Source: Cenococcum geophilum 1.58
Lineage: Eukaryota; Ascomycota; Dothideomycetes; Gloniales; Gloniaceae
Length of the DNA stretch: 64,000 nt
Assembly (NCBI GenBank): GCA_001692895.1
Contig: KV748182.1
Coordinates: forward strand, 3,042,341-3,106,340
Reading direction: 5' to 3'
The notes under the pieces were generated by a model. The model was given only the letters and a program-made list of their open reading frames with translations. It ran no database searches and was not told where the DNA came from. Below are positions 24,596 through 35,978 of this stretch, one piece after another (positions within the stretch are counted from its first letter, which is position 1; each line of letters begins with the position of its first letter). Position numbers and translations under genes: made by a program.

Positions 24596-27500
24596 CTATC
24601 TCCCTCCTCTTTATCTTTATCCTTAAAGATTCCTAATATCTTTAAGTTATCTACTAGAGGTGTAATGTCCGTCTAATTAATTTGGTTAATATTGTTACTT
24701 ATTATACCTAAAGCTTCTTCTTCTTTATACGCGCAATGTTGTACTCGCACTATTGCTGCCATATTATCGCTTAGTAAAATTATACTATCTCTATATTCTC
24801 GTTATATAAGAAAGGGGTTAGTTTATATTGCGCTAGCGAGTCCTTTATCTCGGCAACTATCCTCTTACTTAGAGTATACTAAAGCAAATATTCGTTTCTC
24901 TTATGACGTTTATTTTACTTTTAACGCTAAATATACGCATCCTATAACTCTTAATAGTCTTTAAGTTCCCTAAGTAATTTGTTATAGGGTCTTGTGTTTA
25001 AACTATCGCTATAAAGTTAGACGGTAACCTAGCGTAGGCCCTTGCTAAGCTTAAGCGTTCTTAAGATGTAGAATAGAAGGCCCTAGATACTCGCATCGCG
25101 ACGTCTACTTAGCTAGTTCGTCTTAAGAAAGTACGTAAGAAAGTTTGTTTTAAGGAGTGGAAACTTATAAAATAAGGTCTACAGGAACTTAGTAATAAGA
25201 GAACTAACTCTCCTCCCTTAAAGGAAATAACTCCGAGTAGTTTAATAGTCGCTCTTCCTAAGTCCCCCTTAGGTAACGCGTTCTTTGGTGATTTTTCTTT
25301 ATTAATATTACCTAACCTATTTTCTTCTAATACTCCTATACCTTTCCTATAGCGTTCTTTAAATTCTATAGTGGCTCTTAAGTAGTCTTATTATAGCCTA
25401 TTTACTTTACCTTATACTATATTTTATCGTTAATATCCTTATAACTAATAATCTTTAAAACCTACTATTCGTCCTCTTCTTATTCTTTATACATATCTGC
25501 TTTATAAACCGGTAGCTTAATATTTCTATATACTAGCTTTAGCATTGTAATATACTATATAGGGTAGATCTTTATTTTGGCTGGTAGGTTTAACTTAAAT
25601 ATAACCGGTAAAATTCTTTAAGTAATTTTAAAAGGTCCTAGTTTAATATAGTCTAACTTCTTACTTAGTCATTAACTCTTAAAATTTTTATATAGTAGCT
25701 ATACTTTATCTCCCTCCTTAAGATCTAGTCCCTTAGATCTCTTAGCATTATAATACTTTTTTATTTTTTGCTATACTGTTTTTGCTATTTCTATAAGGTC
25801 TATATAAAGATTTATTAAAGTCTCTATTCTTTACTTAGCTCTACTACTTATTTTCTTTACTTAATATAGCAATAATAATATTCTTAGCTCGTATCCATAA
25901 TTTGCCTTAAATGGTAATATACCTATTCCTTCTTATAGTGTTATATTATATATAAACTATATAACTAGTAATAACAATACCTAATTATTCTATACGTAAT
26001 TAATATAGTATCTTAGATACTACTCTAGTGTCTAATTTAATCTTTCCGTTTAACTATCTGTCTGCGGATAATATATAATAGAAGTTGCTGCTCTAACTCC
26101 TTATTCCGCTAAGAATACCTCCTAAAATGCTACTATAAATCTTAGATCTCTATCTAATATAATCTTACTTAATACTTTATATTTTATAAATACTTCTTTA
26201 ATATAGATTCTAGCGATATTTTATACTAATATTTCTTCTATACATGCTATGAAGTATCCCCACTTCGTAAGCTTATCTACTATTACTAAGATCGCGTTAT
26301 AATCTTATCCAGTAATAAGATCTTTTAACTTTAGTAACTTAATAATAAAGTTCTATAATATAACCTCCCATAGTCTCTCTAGTATTTTAATAGGTTATAG
26401 CCCTCCATATAGCTTATGCCTTATTAGTTTATTTCTTTAGTAATCTAAATATTCTTTAGTAACCTTCCTAGCTATCCTTTAGATTCCATTAATAATATAC
26501 TCCTTTTAGAGTCTCAATACTAAGCCTATAGCTCCGTTATGTCCTTAAGTTACCCCTTTATAGAACTCCTCTATAAAGTATTCTACTATACTTCTTAGAA
26601 TATACTTCACTTCTTAGTTTTCGTATATATCCATCTATAGATCTTTTAGTTATACTTTTAGAATTCTTTATACCTAAAAGCTTTCTAGTATTTTGTAGAC
26701 TTTCTCTAATTTATTTTCCTAAGTAGCTGCGATTTTTAGATAATTGTACCTAATTAACCTATCTATATCTTTTTGCAGTAAAGCCCCTAATAGCTTTTCG
26801 TTATTCTATAGTTTAGCTTTTCTACTTAAAGCGTCTACTCGCGTATTATTTGTACCCTTAGTATACTAAATCTTAAAATAGTAATCTATAAGTGTTTCTG
26901 CCTATCTAACCTATCTTTAGTTAAGCTCCTTTATTATTAGGAATCCTATTAGGTTTTTATAATCTATCTTAACTATAAATAGTTTTTTTTATACCTTACA
27001 AGAATGCTCTCTATTTCTTTAGTACTGTAACTATACCTAATAACTCCTTATTATAAATATTATAGTTTAACTCTGGTAGTGTTATCTTCTAACTATAATA
27101 TACTACTAAATGCCATCCATTTTTATATTTCTATATAAAGTATACTCCTAGTATAAAGTCTAATATATTTATTTCTACAACCGTCTCTAGTCCTAGTTAA
27201 TAGATTTTAAGGATTGGTTCCTAGGTAAACAACTCTTTAAGTTCTATAAATAACTTTTTTTATTTATCTCCCTATATCTATAGTTCCTCTTTCTTCATTA
27301 ATTAAGTAAACGGCTTAATATTCTTTAACCATTATGCTATAAACCTCCTATAGTAATTGCAAAACCCTAGGAACAATCTTAACTATATAATATTCTCTAG
27401 TTCTTACCAATTAACTATAGCTTTAATTTTCTTTAGGTCTATACTTAATTTACCTAGTTTAATAATAAATCTAATAAAATCGGTCTTCTTAGTAAAGAAC

Positions 27501-30500
27501 TTGCATTTCTTAATTGCTACTAGCATATATTCTTTTTATAGTCTCTTTAAGATCTATTTAACGTATTCTCTATATTCTTCCTTAGTTATTAAGTAGATAA
27601 TAATATCGTTAAGGTATACTATAACAAATTTATCTAAGTATTCTCCTAATATATTATTAATTTGCTTCTAGAACGTTACTAGTGCATTTATAAGCCTAAA
27701 TTGCATAACTAATAGTTTATATAGTCCTTCTTTTAACCTAAAGACTGCTTTCTATTCGTTGCCTTTCTTAATTCTAATTTAATGGTATACCTATCTTAGA
27801 TCTATCTTTATAAAGATTTATACATTACCTATCCTATCTTAAATTTCGCTAATTAAGGGTAAAGGATACCTATCCTTTCTAGTAATACTGTTTAACTGTC
27901 TATAGTCGATATATAGCCTTAGCTTACCGTTTTTCTTTAGTACAAATAGTACTAGATAACCCGCTAATAATTATAATAGTCTAATATATCCCTTTTATAG
28001 ATTTTCCTAGATAAACTCTTTTAATGCTCTACCTTCCTCTTTAGTAAGCTTATAGGTTAGAAAGAACCTTAGACTTATTCCTACTTTTAACTCTATCTTA
28101 TAGTTTTATACTACGTATTTTAATAACTTTTCACTTTCTAGTAACTATAACTTTTTACTATATTTATAGTATCTCTTTAGTATATAGCTTAGCCCTTTCT
28201 CTATTTCTTTATAGGTCGCTCCCACTTAGTACTATACTAACTTAGTTTATTATTATATTTTACGGCGTTAAGTATCTCTAATATTAACCTAACCTATAAT
28301 CTAATTAATCTTTAGATTATATTTTTATAACTAAGGCATTCCTAATACTGCCTTATTATTTCCTAATAGTAATATATTAAAAGATATCTTAACTTATTTT
28401 CCTTTAATGGTTAGCTAAATAGGTCCTGTTTTAAGATTAATAATGCCTCCTTTATAGGCTATCGGATCTCCTAAAATTATCACTAATAGGTAAGGATACT
28501 CCTTTTTCCTATATAGTAACCCTATTCTTTTAACTGCTACTAGTAAGATATAGTTCCTTATTACTCCACTATCTACTAATACTTTAAACTGCTAATCTTG
28601 CCACTTAATTCTTAAATTTAGGTATTATTTTTAAATTCCTTTAAGGGTCTAAGGCTCTACTATTAGCTCCTTCTAGTCCTATAGGCCTCTACTTTTCCTA
28701 ACTATTAGCTGCTAGATCCTGTTTATACTTAGTTTAACTTAAGCCAATATTTAGTTTGCTTTTTGTCTTTAATATACTATAGACACGTATTCTTAGGACA
28801 TTCCTACCACTATTATCCATCTAGGCATTCTTCTGTAAGGAATTTTCCTAATTAAAGTGTTAAGCCCCCTTATCCTTAAACTTCTACTAGGTGCCAACTA
28901 TGCATATACTTAGCGTTTTAATACTTTACTTTATCCGGTGCCTAATATATCCTTACTAAGTATTTCTGGTGCTTATCTTTAGGTGCTCTATACATATTAT
29001 ATATATTATCTATATATGCGATCCACGCTAACGTGTAATATACTTAGTGTCTTAGGTTAACTCTTAGCTCGTCTTTATCCTTAAGTTTAAACCTCTATTG
29101 TATTAATTTAAGCGTTACAACTTTATTCGCAGGTACTATAATTTACCTCTCGCTTCTCTAGTCCTCTAATTACTCCTCTAGATTCTTTAATATAAGTTAT
29201 AGCCTTCTCTATAATCGGGTGGTTTTAGATAACTTTTTCATCTAACTATATATAGAAATCTTCCCACTTATTATTGTGTTGTTGTTTATACTATCTTTAG
29301 TATAACCTTTAGAGTGTATACGGCTTATCTATAAGAAAGTATCTCTTTATTACTATATCGTAACAGCCTTTTATATATCATTCCTTAAACCTAGTTAAAA
29401 TCCCTAGATCCTCTTCTTCTTCTAATTTAGTAAACCACTTAGCTCTCGGTATGCCTATTCTAGGTCTATTAGTAATTCTTTATATAGGTGCTCTATCCCT
29501 TATACAACCTAGTATACTAAATTTCTTATCTAGTTTCTGCTCTTGCCATAATGTAATTCTAGCTCTAAATTTCTTTATAGTTTCTTTTTTTTCGCGTTTT
29601 ATAAGTGGATCCTTAAAGTCTTCTTACTTTTTAATCTTGTTAATAGTTTTTATTTATATATTAAAATCTTAGTTCTATAAGATCCTTAATCCTAAGCTTG
29701 CTTTTAACTTAAGCTTAGCTCCCACCTTAGTCCTACTAGGCGTTTATAGTGTTCTTATCTTATTTTAAAAGTCTTAAATCTTACTTATCTTATCTTAAAA
29801 ATCTTGTGTTATTAGGAATTCTTCTCCTAAGCTTATTCGTATGTCTTTAAACTAAGCTACTACTCTACTCTATTGGTTTTTATCCGTTATGGGTCCTTAA
29901 GCTATTCTTATCCTATTTTTAGAATTTTAGATCTCTCTTATCTCGTCTTAAGAATCTTAAGCCTTTAGCCTTTTGCCTTTATTAAGTAATAAGCTAGCAC
30001 TAATAGTTATCTGCTTGCTTAATCCCTTTTAAATATTACTCCTTTTATCTTATAAAGCGATGGATGCTGTATCTAATGGTGTTATAATACCCGTTACTAA
30101 GCCCCGTTTGGTAGTGGTTTTAGTTTCTACTTCTATTATATTATTAAGGTTTAGATACCCCTAGTTAGTTCCTTTTTCTTTCTTATTACTATTAATTAAT
30201 AAGTACTCCGACTCCATTATTATTATTACTAATTATTATCCGTATATTACTATAATATCTTAATCTAGCTTATAGAGTTAATTTTATTCTTTATCTAACT
30301 CTTTAGTTCCTCTAAGTCCCTTTAACTCTAGCTCTTATGGCTAATAGCTTACGCTATACTTAGCGTCCTTATAAATTCGGCATGCATTATTTTAATAAAA
30401 CGCGAAACTTCTAATTAAACATTCTTTTATTCCTCGCAGTACACTATTAACCCTCTATTTGTGTATATCTTTTACTAATCTGGTTCCCTTTATTATATAG

Positions 30501-31602
30501 TAACTCTAACTATCTTTATAATCCCTTAAAAATAACCTTATTTCCTATAATTTATATAAGCTCTGTTTTTAAACTACTAACTTTGTTATAGAGTCCGCCT
30601 AAACATCTTCTACTACTAAGATCCCTAGTTTAGCCTTTACTCCTTAGTCCTATAATTACTAGATCCTTAACCTCTAAGTTTCTATAGTTTCTTACTCTAT
30701 CTCTTATAGGTTTTTTTAGTACTATTTAGGTCTATTAGCTCTACGCCATACCATAGTTTTTAACTTAGCTTTAGTTGTTGCGTGCTCTGCATTTTATACA
30801 ACTATAAAACTCTATCCTAACCTCTCTTAGCCTATTCCCTTTAGTAAATCCAATTATTAATCTTAATCGCTTAATCTATTAAATCTCTTAGGGTATCCGT
30901 ATCTTCTATTAGAATAATTACGTCCTAGACTTTAGCCTTAAGTCCCTATTTATACTATACTATAAGCGCCTTATTATTCTACTTAACTTATATAGCTAGC
31001 GTTTAAAACTATGTTATATACTTAATTGCTAAGGTTCGTTACGTAATATTTTAGAGTTTTCTTTCTACTATAGTTACTACCTCTAGGTCTCCAAATATTT
31101 ATATAAGTCGCTCTATAAATCCCTCCTAACTTAAGAACATAAACCGCACCTCTTAGTTAGTGGTTATTATTCCATTCACTTATATTTCTATAAGGTAAGA
31201 TTTAAACTACTTAAGTGCCCTTTCTGATAGGAATAGCCCTATATATACTATTCGATCCATAGGTATTAGCAGTTTTACTCCTTCTTATATAACCTTAAAG
31301 TGTATTTATATAAGAAATTCTTTAAGCTTTAATCTCTCCCCTAAGAATCTCTTAATTAAAGGTAACTTAATCTTTACTACCCCTATCCCGTTAATCCTTT
31401 ATTTAAGCGTCGCATTATTCTCTATTAACTAGTTAACTATCTCTTATAGTTGTTTAACTATTATAGGTTGTTATAAGTTAGTATTTGCTATACTAGTATT
31501 ACCTCCTAACCTTAAAGTAGTTGCCGCCGTTAATGGCGTTATAGTAGCTGCTTTTAGTAGTATATTATTCGATTTATTAAAACCGTAATTAAGTAGTAAT
31601 TG

Positions 31603-32019
31603 TGTAACGGAACCTTATAGTAGGTACTACAGTAGGTCCTGTTAATAGGCTAGGTGTATAGGTATTATAAGTAAGTTAATAACGTAATAATAACTAGTAG
31701 AGTGGTTGCTTAATAGATTAACTTTAATTATATTCTAAGAATTACTACAAGGAAGGATCTAGGTAGGGACTAAAGGTCCTTAAATACACAACCGTACTTT
31801 TATAAAATCCTTCTTATATATAATATACGTGTTATATATAAGGTACGTAAGTTCCTCTCGTTCCTCTTATTTAATACGTAGCACATTATATAACTTGCTT
31901 ACTATCCTTCGTTATATAGTTCCACGGGTTCTATCTTATACCATACTTATATTAACCAACTAGCTTCTTTTGACTCTTCTCCAAGTAGTTATAACATTGT
32001 ACTTAAAGCGTCCGTAACA
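31603..32019 (-). repeat. Gypsy-A element 2, right LTR (5' in element sense)
   Basis: This 417-bp LTR begins tgtaacgg and ends ccgtaaca, followed by the target duplication tttac. Confidence 0.9.
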
Positions 32020-32230
32020 TTTACTATAAAAAGAGAAGCTATTTAAGTAGTAAATATAGGTCTTTAAATATAATAATCCTATTATATATAAAATATATCC
32101 TTTTATATATTTTTTTTACTAGTTGTATAGTTCTACGGATTCTATTATAGCCCGTGCCTTTTCTAGCTAACTAGTATCCGCGAACTCCTCTCTTAGTAGT
32201 CCTGGCATTTTAATTATTAGGTTAGTAACA

Positions 32231-32704
32231 ATATATTAGGGTACGAAGAGGCTTTGGGGTAGATTCGAAGGAATTGTATAAATTCTATCTAGTCTAGAAT
32301 TATAGCTCTTGTAGAGAATAAGACATTGCGTGAAGAATAGAGAGGAATAATACGAAAATCCTGTAGTTAAATCGTGTCGGGTGTTTTACTAAGACGATCT
32401 TACTATAACTGGGGTAGTCCCGTTATACAATAGTGCTAGCAATTAAATTTAAAGGCCTGTGTATAAAATATATTTTAGAATAGGGCATATATAATCTCTT
32501 AAAGCGATACACAACTTGCACCTAAATAAGGACGGTTTTGTCCCGGAATGAGGCAGAAATAATCCGGAACGAGCCGTGTACCGGTACGAAGCGGCATGTG
32601 CTTAGCCGAAATGATATTTTCCTGTCTATCAATTACCACGTCTAAAGAATTCATTACTAAGAGGAAGCCAGCCCATAGGTTTACTGGAGGGGCACGATTA
32701 CCAA
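32231..32704. other. Upstream region of the hydrolase gene
   Basis: The composition changes from TA-rich transposon sequence to balanced sequence across this stretch. No coding signal was recognised. It presumably holds the promoter and 5' UTR of the hydrolase. Confidence 0.55.
32462..32470 (+). promoter_or_regulatory. Candidate TATA box of the hydrolase gene
   Basis: The sequence tataaaata lies about 235 bp before the predicted start codon. It is the best TATA match in the non-transposon upstream region. It is weak evidence in an AT-rich context. Confidence 0.3.
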
Positions 32705-33918
32705 ATGTTTCCTCCCCTAACGTCAACATTCCTCCACACTTTACCGTTATTGCTTATGGCTTACGGAGCATGCGATATGACTGCCCTTGGGTCCAGTTGG
32801 AAGAACGCACCACACACGCGCAAATATTTCTATGCCGGTGGACACTATGCAGACGACGGTACGGGAAACCACATTTTCAAAGACCAGGTTTACGTAGAGC
32901 AGTTGACGCCTCTTAACGGCCCCACGAAGCCCCACCCTATTGTTTTCATTCATGGTCAGGCTCAAAGTGGTACAGTATGCGTCTCACCCTTTACGCACTC
33001 AACAACACACGCCATGCACAAGTTATCACCTTCCTAATATGTGCACAGAACTGGCTAAACAAACCAGACGGAAACTTGGGCTGGGCATCATATTTTATCT
33101 CGCACGGTTACGAATGCTTCATCATCGACCAAGCGTTTCGAGCACGTAGCGCGTGGTTTCCGGGTAATGGTTCAATGGCAACTTACAGTGCCGAGATGAT
33201 CCAGCAGCGCTTCACAGCCCCGAAGAAATACGGTCTCTGGCCGCAAGCTGCGCTACACACACAATGGCCCGGCGAGGGCCTAATGGGCGATGAGATCTTC
33301 GACGCCTACTACGCCTCCAACATCCAATTTATTAAAGACGAAGGCTACGAGCAATTAGCAGTACAGGCTGCTGGGGCAGCTTTGCTGGACCGTATCGGTT
33401 GTCCTACAATTCTGCTTGCGCACTCGCAAGGTGGAATGATGCCATGGCTTATAGCAGATGTGCGGCCTCAGCTTGTTCGCGCCATTGTGGCACTGGAGCC
33501 CAAGGGGCCTCCGTTTCAGGAAGCTGTGTTCTCCAATATGTCGACGAGGAAATATGGCTTGACGGACATTCCGCTCACATATGATTCCCAAGTTGTAGAC
33601 CCTGTCATTGGCTTGGTGAAGACTGTCATACTTTCTAATTCCCCGAATGCCTCAACCTGCATTCTTCAGGCAGACTCTCCACCGCCACGTCAATTAATTA
33701 ACTTAAAGGAAATTCCAGTGCTGGTGCTAACGACTGAGGCTTCCTACCATTCCATGTATGATTGGTGCTTTGTGAAATATCTGCAGCAGGCAGGGGTGAA
33801 GACGGATCATTTGGACCTAGGGAAGATTGGGATCCATGGGAACGGTCATCTTGTGTTCATGGAGAAGAATAGCGACCAGGTCGCCGCTGAAGTGCGGAGA
33901 TGGATCGAAGAAAATTGA
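32705..33918 (+). CDS. Secreted alpha/beta-hydrolase (esterase/lipase-like), one intron
   Basis: Exons 32705-32974 and 33049-33918 give 379 residues. The 74-bp intron has gtatgc donor, cctaat branch-like site and cacag acceptor, and splicing restores a GT-N-W-L junction after the HGQAQSG oxyanion-region motif. The N-terminus [24 protein letters not shown] looks like a signal peptide. The nucleophile elbow is AHSQGG with Ser216. Glu240, in VALEPKGPP, lies 24 residues later, where esterase-713-like hydrolases place their acid (recalled, not checked). His357 in GNGHLVF is the likely catalytic base. The family hydrolyses esters or lactones; the substrate is unknown. The frame is intact, with normal composition and no RIP scars although transposons flank both sides. 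The other frames here are shadows. The next transposon terminus is 393 bp downstream. Confidence 0.92.
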
Positions 33919-34310
33919 CGCGATAGCGAAGCAGTTCGAGAGAATGAAAATGGCATGCTGGGAATGCTAGCCTCGAGAGGTTGGCACTCCTAGTTTGACC
34001 AGGAGAACCATTCACTCCGATCTCGGATCTCTATAGTGATTCCTTCCTACTCTGGAATGGCTTTCTCTAAGTCCACACCTCATAGAACTAGGTTGCAGAG
34101 GTGCAGAGTTTTTTGCTCCACAGTTCACCTGCGATTTCATTCGGTTCTCTTAGACTGAGGCCGCTTGTCGATGGATTACGAAGCATGTGCAAGTTTCCGC
34201 GGCAACATTTCTAAAAAGAAAAGCTGGAGATGATTCCCCGTGTATGGAGGCTGAATACAAGACGGTTCCCGCAGGTTGTCTGATGCACTCTCCTGCACTT
34301 AATCCAGACA
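33919..34310. other. 3' flank of the hydrolase gene
   Basis: Normal-composition sequence with no reading frame of note. It should contain the hydrolase 3' UTR. It ends at the left terminus of hAT-B copy 2. Confidence 0.6.
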
Positions 34311-34950
34311 TGGCAATAATCAGTTAGTTAGTTACGGTTATGTTCGATTACATAGTAACATTACCAATCAAATCATAATCGCACCTAGTAATTTTGTTAC
34401 GTAGATACAACAATATAATCACCCGTGGTAAGAACAGGTGGTAGTGGTAAGAGAGCCATGGTGTTAAGTACTAGGTTAGCGCATGCATCGCCAGTAATAA
34501 TCTACATATCCGTGCATAGCTCCAAATCAATTAAAATACATACAATATACGTCTGTGCGGGCCTGCAGAAGAATAGGTGTACATAACGCGTCGTGGATAC
34601 CGCGTATAGCTCCCTTACCTTTTTATCCACCACCAATCTACCTTACCTTTACTACCCACGCTTTAAGCTATGCCTCCCTTAGCTAACTCCTCTATACCAC
34701 CCACCACCCAAAAGAGAGCCCACAAAGAGGAATAAGCCACTACTGGCTCAACACTCAGCGATCACGATTCGCGTAAGTTTGATGATGTTACAGCTGCTCG
34801 CAAGGATCCTAATCACTAGATTAGTCAGGGTGGTTTTGGATTATGCGAATAAGCGAGCATAAAATATCCTTTATCCAATAGAAAATGCATAAAATATCAC
34901 AATTAATAAGGATAAAAGTGCCCTATGTGGGGCTTTTCTACCCTAACCAA

Positions 34951-35036
34951 GTAGAATTTAGTAGAATTTGGCGGATATTGTAAATATTGCAGATATTGCG
35001 AATATTGCGAATATTACGGATATTGCGGATATTATA
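34951..35036. repeat. Short tandem repeats near the hAT-A left end
   Basis: Two gtagaattta/gtagaatttg units are followed by about seven 9-bp units of the form gatattgcg or aatattgcg. Subterminal short repeats of this kind are common transposase-binding arrays in hAT elements. That role is inferred here, not shown. Confidence 0.6.
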
Positions 35037-35710
35037 GTAGGAACAGGTCCTATATACCTCTCCCCCTAACTATATAATAGCTGAATACTTAAAGAAAAAT
35101 CCCTTATCCCTTTTATAGTTCTTCTCTAATGCTAATTCTTTAAACACTTTGTTTTCTTAAGGGTTTTAGGATCTATTTATATTCTCTCCTACAATACCAT
35201 ATAACGTCCTCCTAAAAAAACTCTTTCTAGCTTATCGCTTATTGCTAGAATTAAGAGAATTTTAATTGCTATAAGTAAGAGCCATAGCTAGCGCTTTCGC
35301 TGCTATTTTTAAGACCACTATTAAAGCGCGGTTATTAAAATCTTATATAGCGTCTTAAAGATAAAGTCTTTATACTTATTCTAACTTTTTAGTCAAAATA
35401 TTATACTATTAAAATCCTCGGCAATCTTATTAAACTTATTAAGGTCTTAAGCTAGAGCTAGCTTTTTATATAATAATATACTTTTAGGCGTAGAACTCCT
35501 ATTCCAATATCTTTCCTAAAGCTTTTTAATGCTATTAAGTGTAGGCTTATACTACTCCTTCTTTTAAATCTACTTAATATATCTTATATAACGGGCTAGA
35601 TAAAGAATAAGCGCAGTGGCATAAAGGGGCAAGTTATCTGTTTTATAGTAATACCTATTAAAGATATTCTAAGCATTTCTAATACGTTTAGAGAACTCCT
35701 TATTAGATAT

Positions 35711-35978
35711 TGTATAATTACAGCACCTGTTGTACCAAACGCGTGCTTACGCGTTCGGTACACCAGGTACGCGTTTACGCGTTCAGTGCACCAACCACTC
35801 GCTTACGCGTTTAGTGCACTTATAAAGCACTGACTAATTAGGGGGGAGGTACATCAGTATATAGACCACGTAGTCTGCTTTATACAATTAACAGTTACCA
35901 TCTAAATAAGCATACGATACTACATGTATTTCGTACCCGTGGATACAACTCACTCGTGCTATTAAGTTAGTATAAACA
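35711..35978 (+). repeat. Copia 5' LTR
   Basis: This 268-bp repeat matches 41806-42073. It holds a three-unit 28-bp tandem array (35734-35817) and, right after it, tataaag (35821-35827), a likely TATA box of the element's promoter. Confidence 0.93.
35734..35817. repeat. Three 28-bp tandem repeats in the Copia LTR
   Basis: Three consecutive 28-bp units each start acca and carry ttacgcgt, ending in gtac or gtgc. They are rich in acgcgt, a CpG-containing motif that RIP spares. They sit directly upstream of the TATA-like tataaag, so an enhancer or repressor-binding role in U3 is plausible. The same array is in the 3' LTR. Confidence 0.85.

Larger units (their letters stand above)
24175..32019 (-). 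mobile_element. Gypsy-A element 2, full-length LTR retrotransposon, minus strand; fossil
   Basis: LTRs at 24175-24595 and 31603-32019 flank 7.0 kb. The 5-bp target duplication tttac is at 24170-24174 and 32020-32024. Read on the minus strand: gag about 31560-29800, a DSG-type protease near 28570, reverse transcriptase with the YLND block near 27610, RNase H about 27200-26850, integrase about 26750-25900, and a conserved C-terminal stretch about 25565-25330 also present in the fragment ending at 7770. It is heavily RIP-mutated, with dozens of breaks. Its U3 matches the solo LTR at 54535 rather than element 1, so two Gypsy-A subfamilies are present. Confidence 0.9.
24058..32230 (-). mobile_element. 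Diverged Gypsy-A-like LTR (A-prime) split by Gypsy-A element 2; fossil
   Basis: The own sequence is about 24058-24174 plus 32020-32230. Joined across the inserted element, it follows the Gypsy-A LTR from end to end at clearly lower identity: tatagaacta matches the LTR start region, ctttaaatat the middle, and ttctacggattc near the end. It stops at gttagtaaca. No internal region adjoins it, so it looks like an old solo LTR of a related family. Its left edge is approximate and no clean target duplication could be fixed. Confidence 0.6.

Noticed and set aside
32499-32965. Several overlapping frames on both strands around the hydrolase start
   Set aside because: They overlap exon 1 of the hydrolase in other frames and lack recognisable features.
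33355-33591. Minus- and plus-strand frames inside hydrolase exon 2
   Set aside because: Shadows of the intact hydrolase frame carrying the AHSQGG motif.
35734-35817. CRISPR-like array
   Set aside because: The three 28-bp units are contiguous with no spacers, lie in an LTR and recur in the partner LTR.
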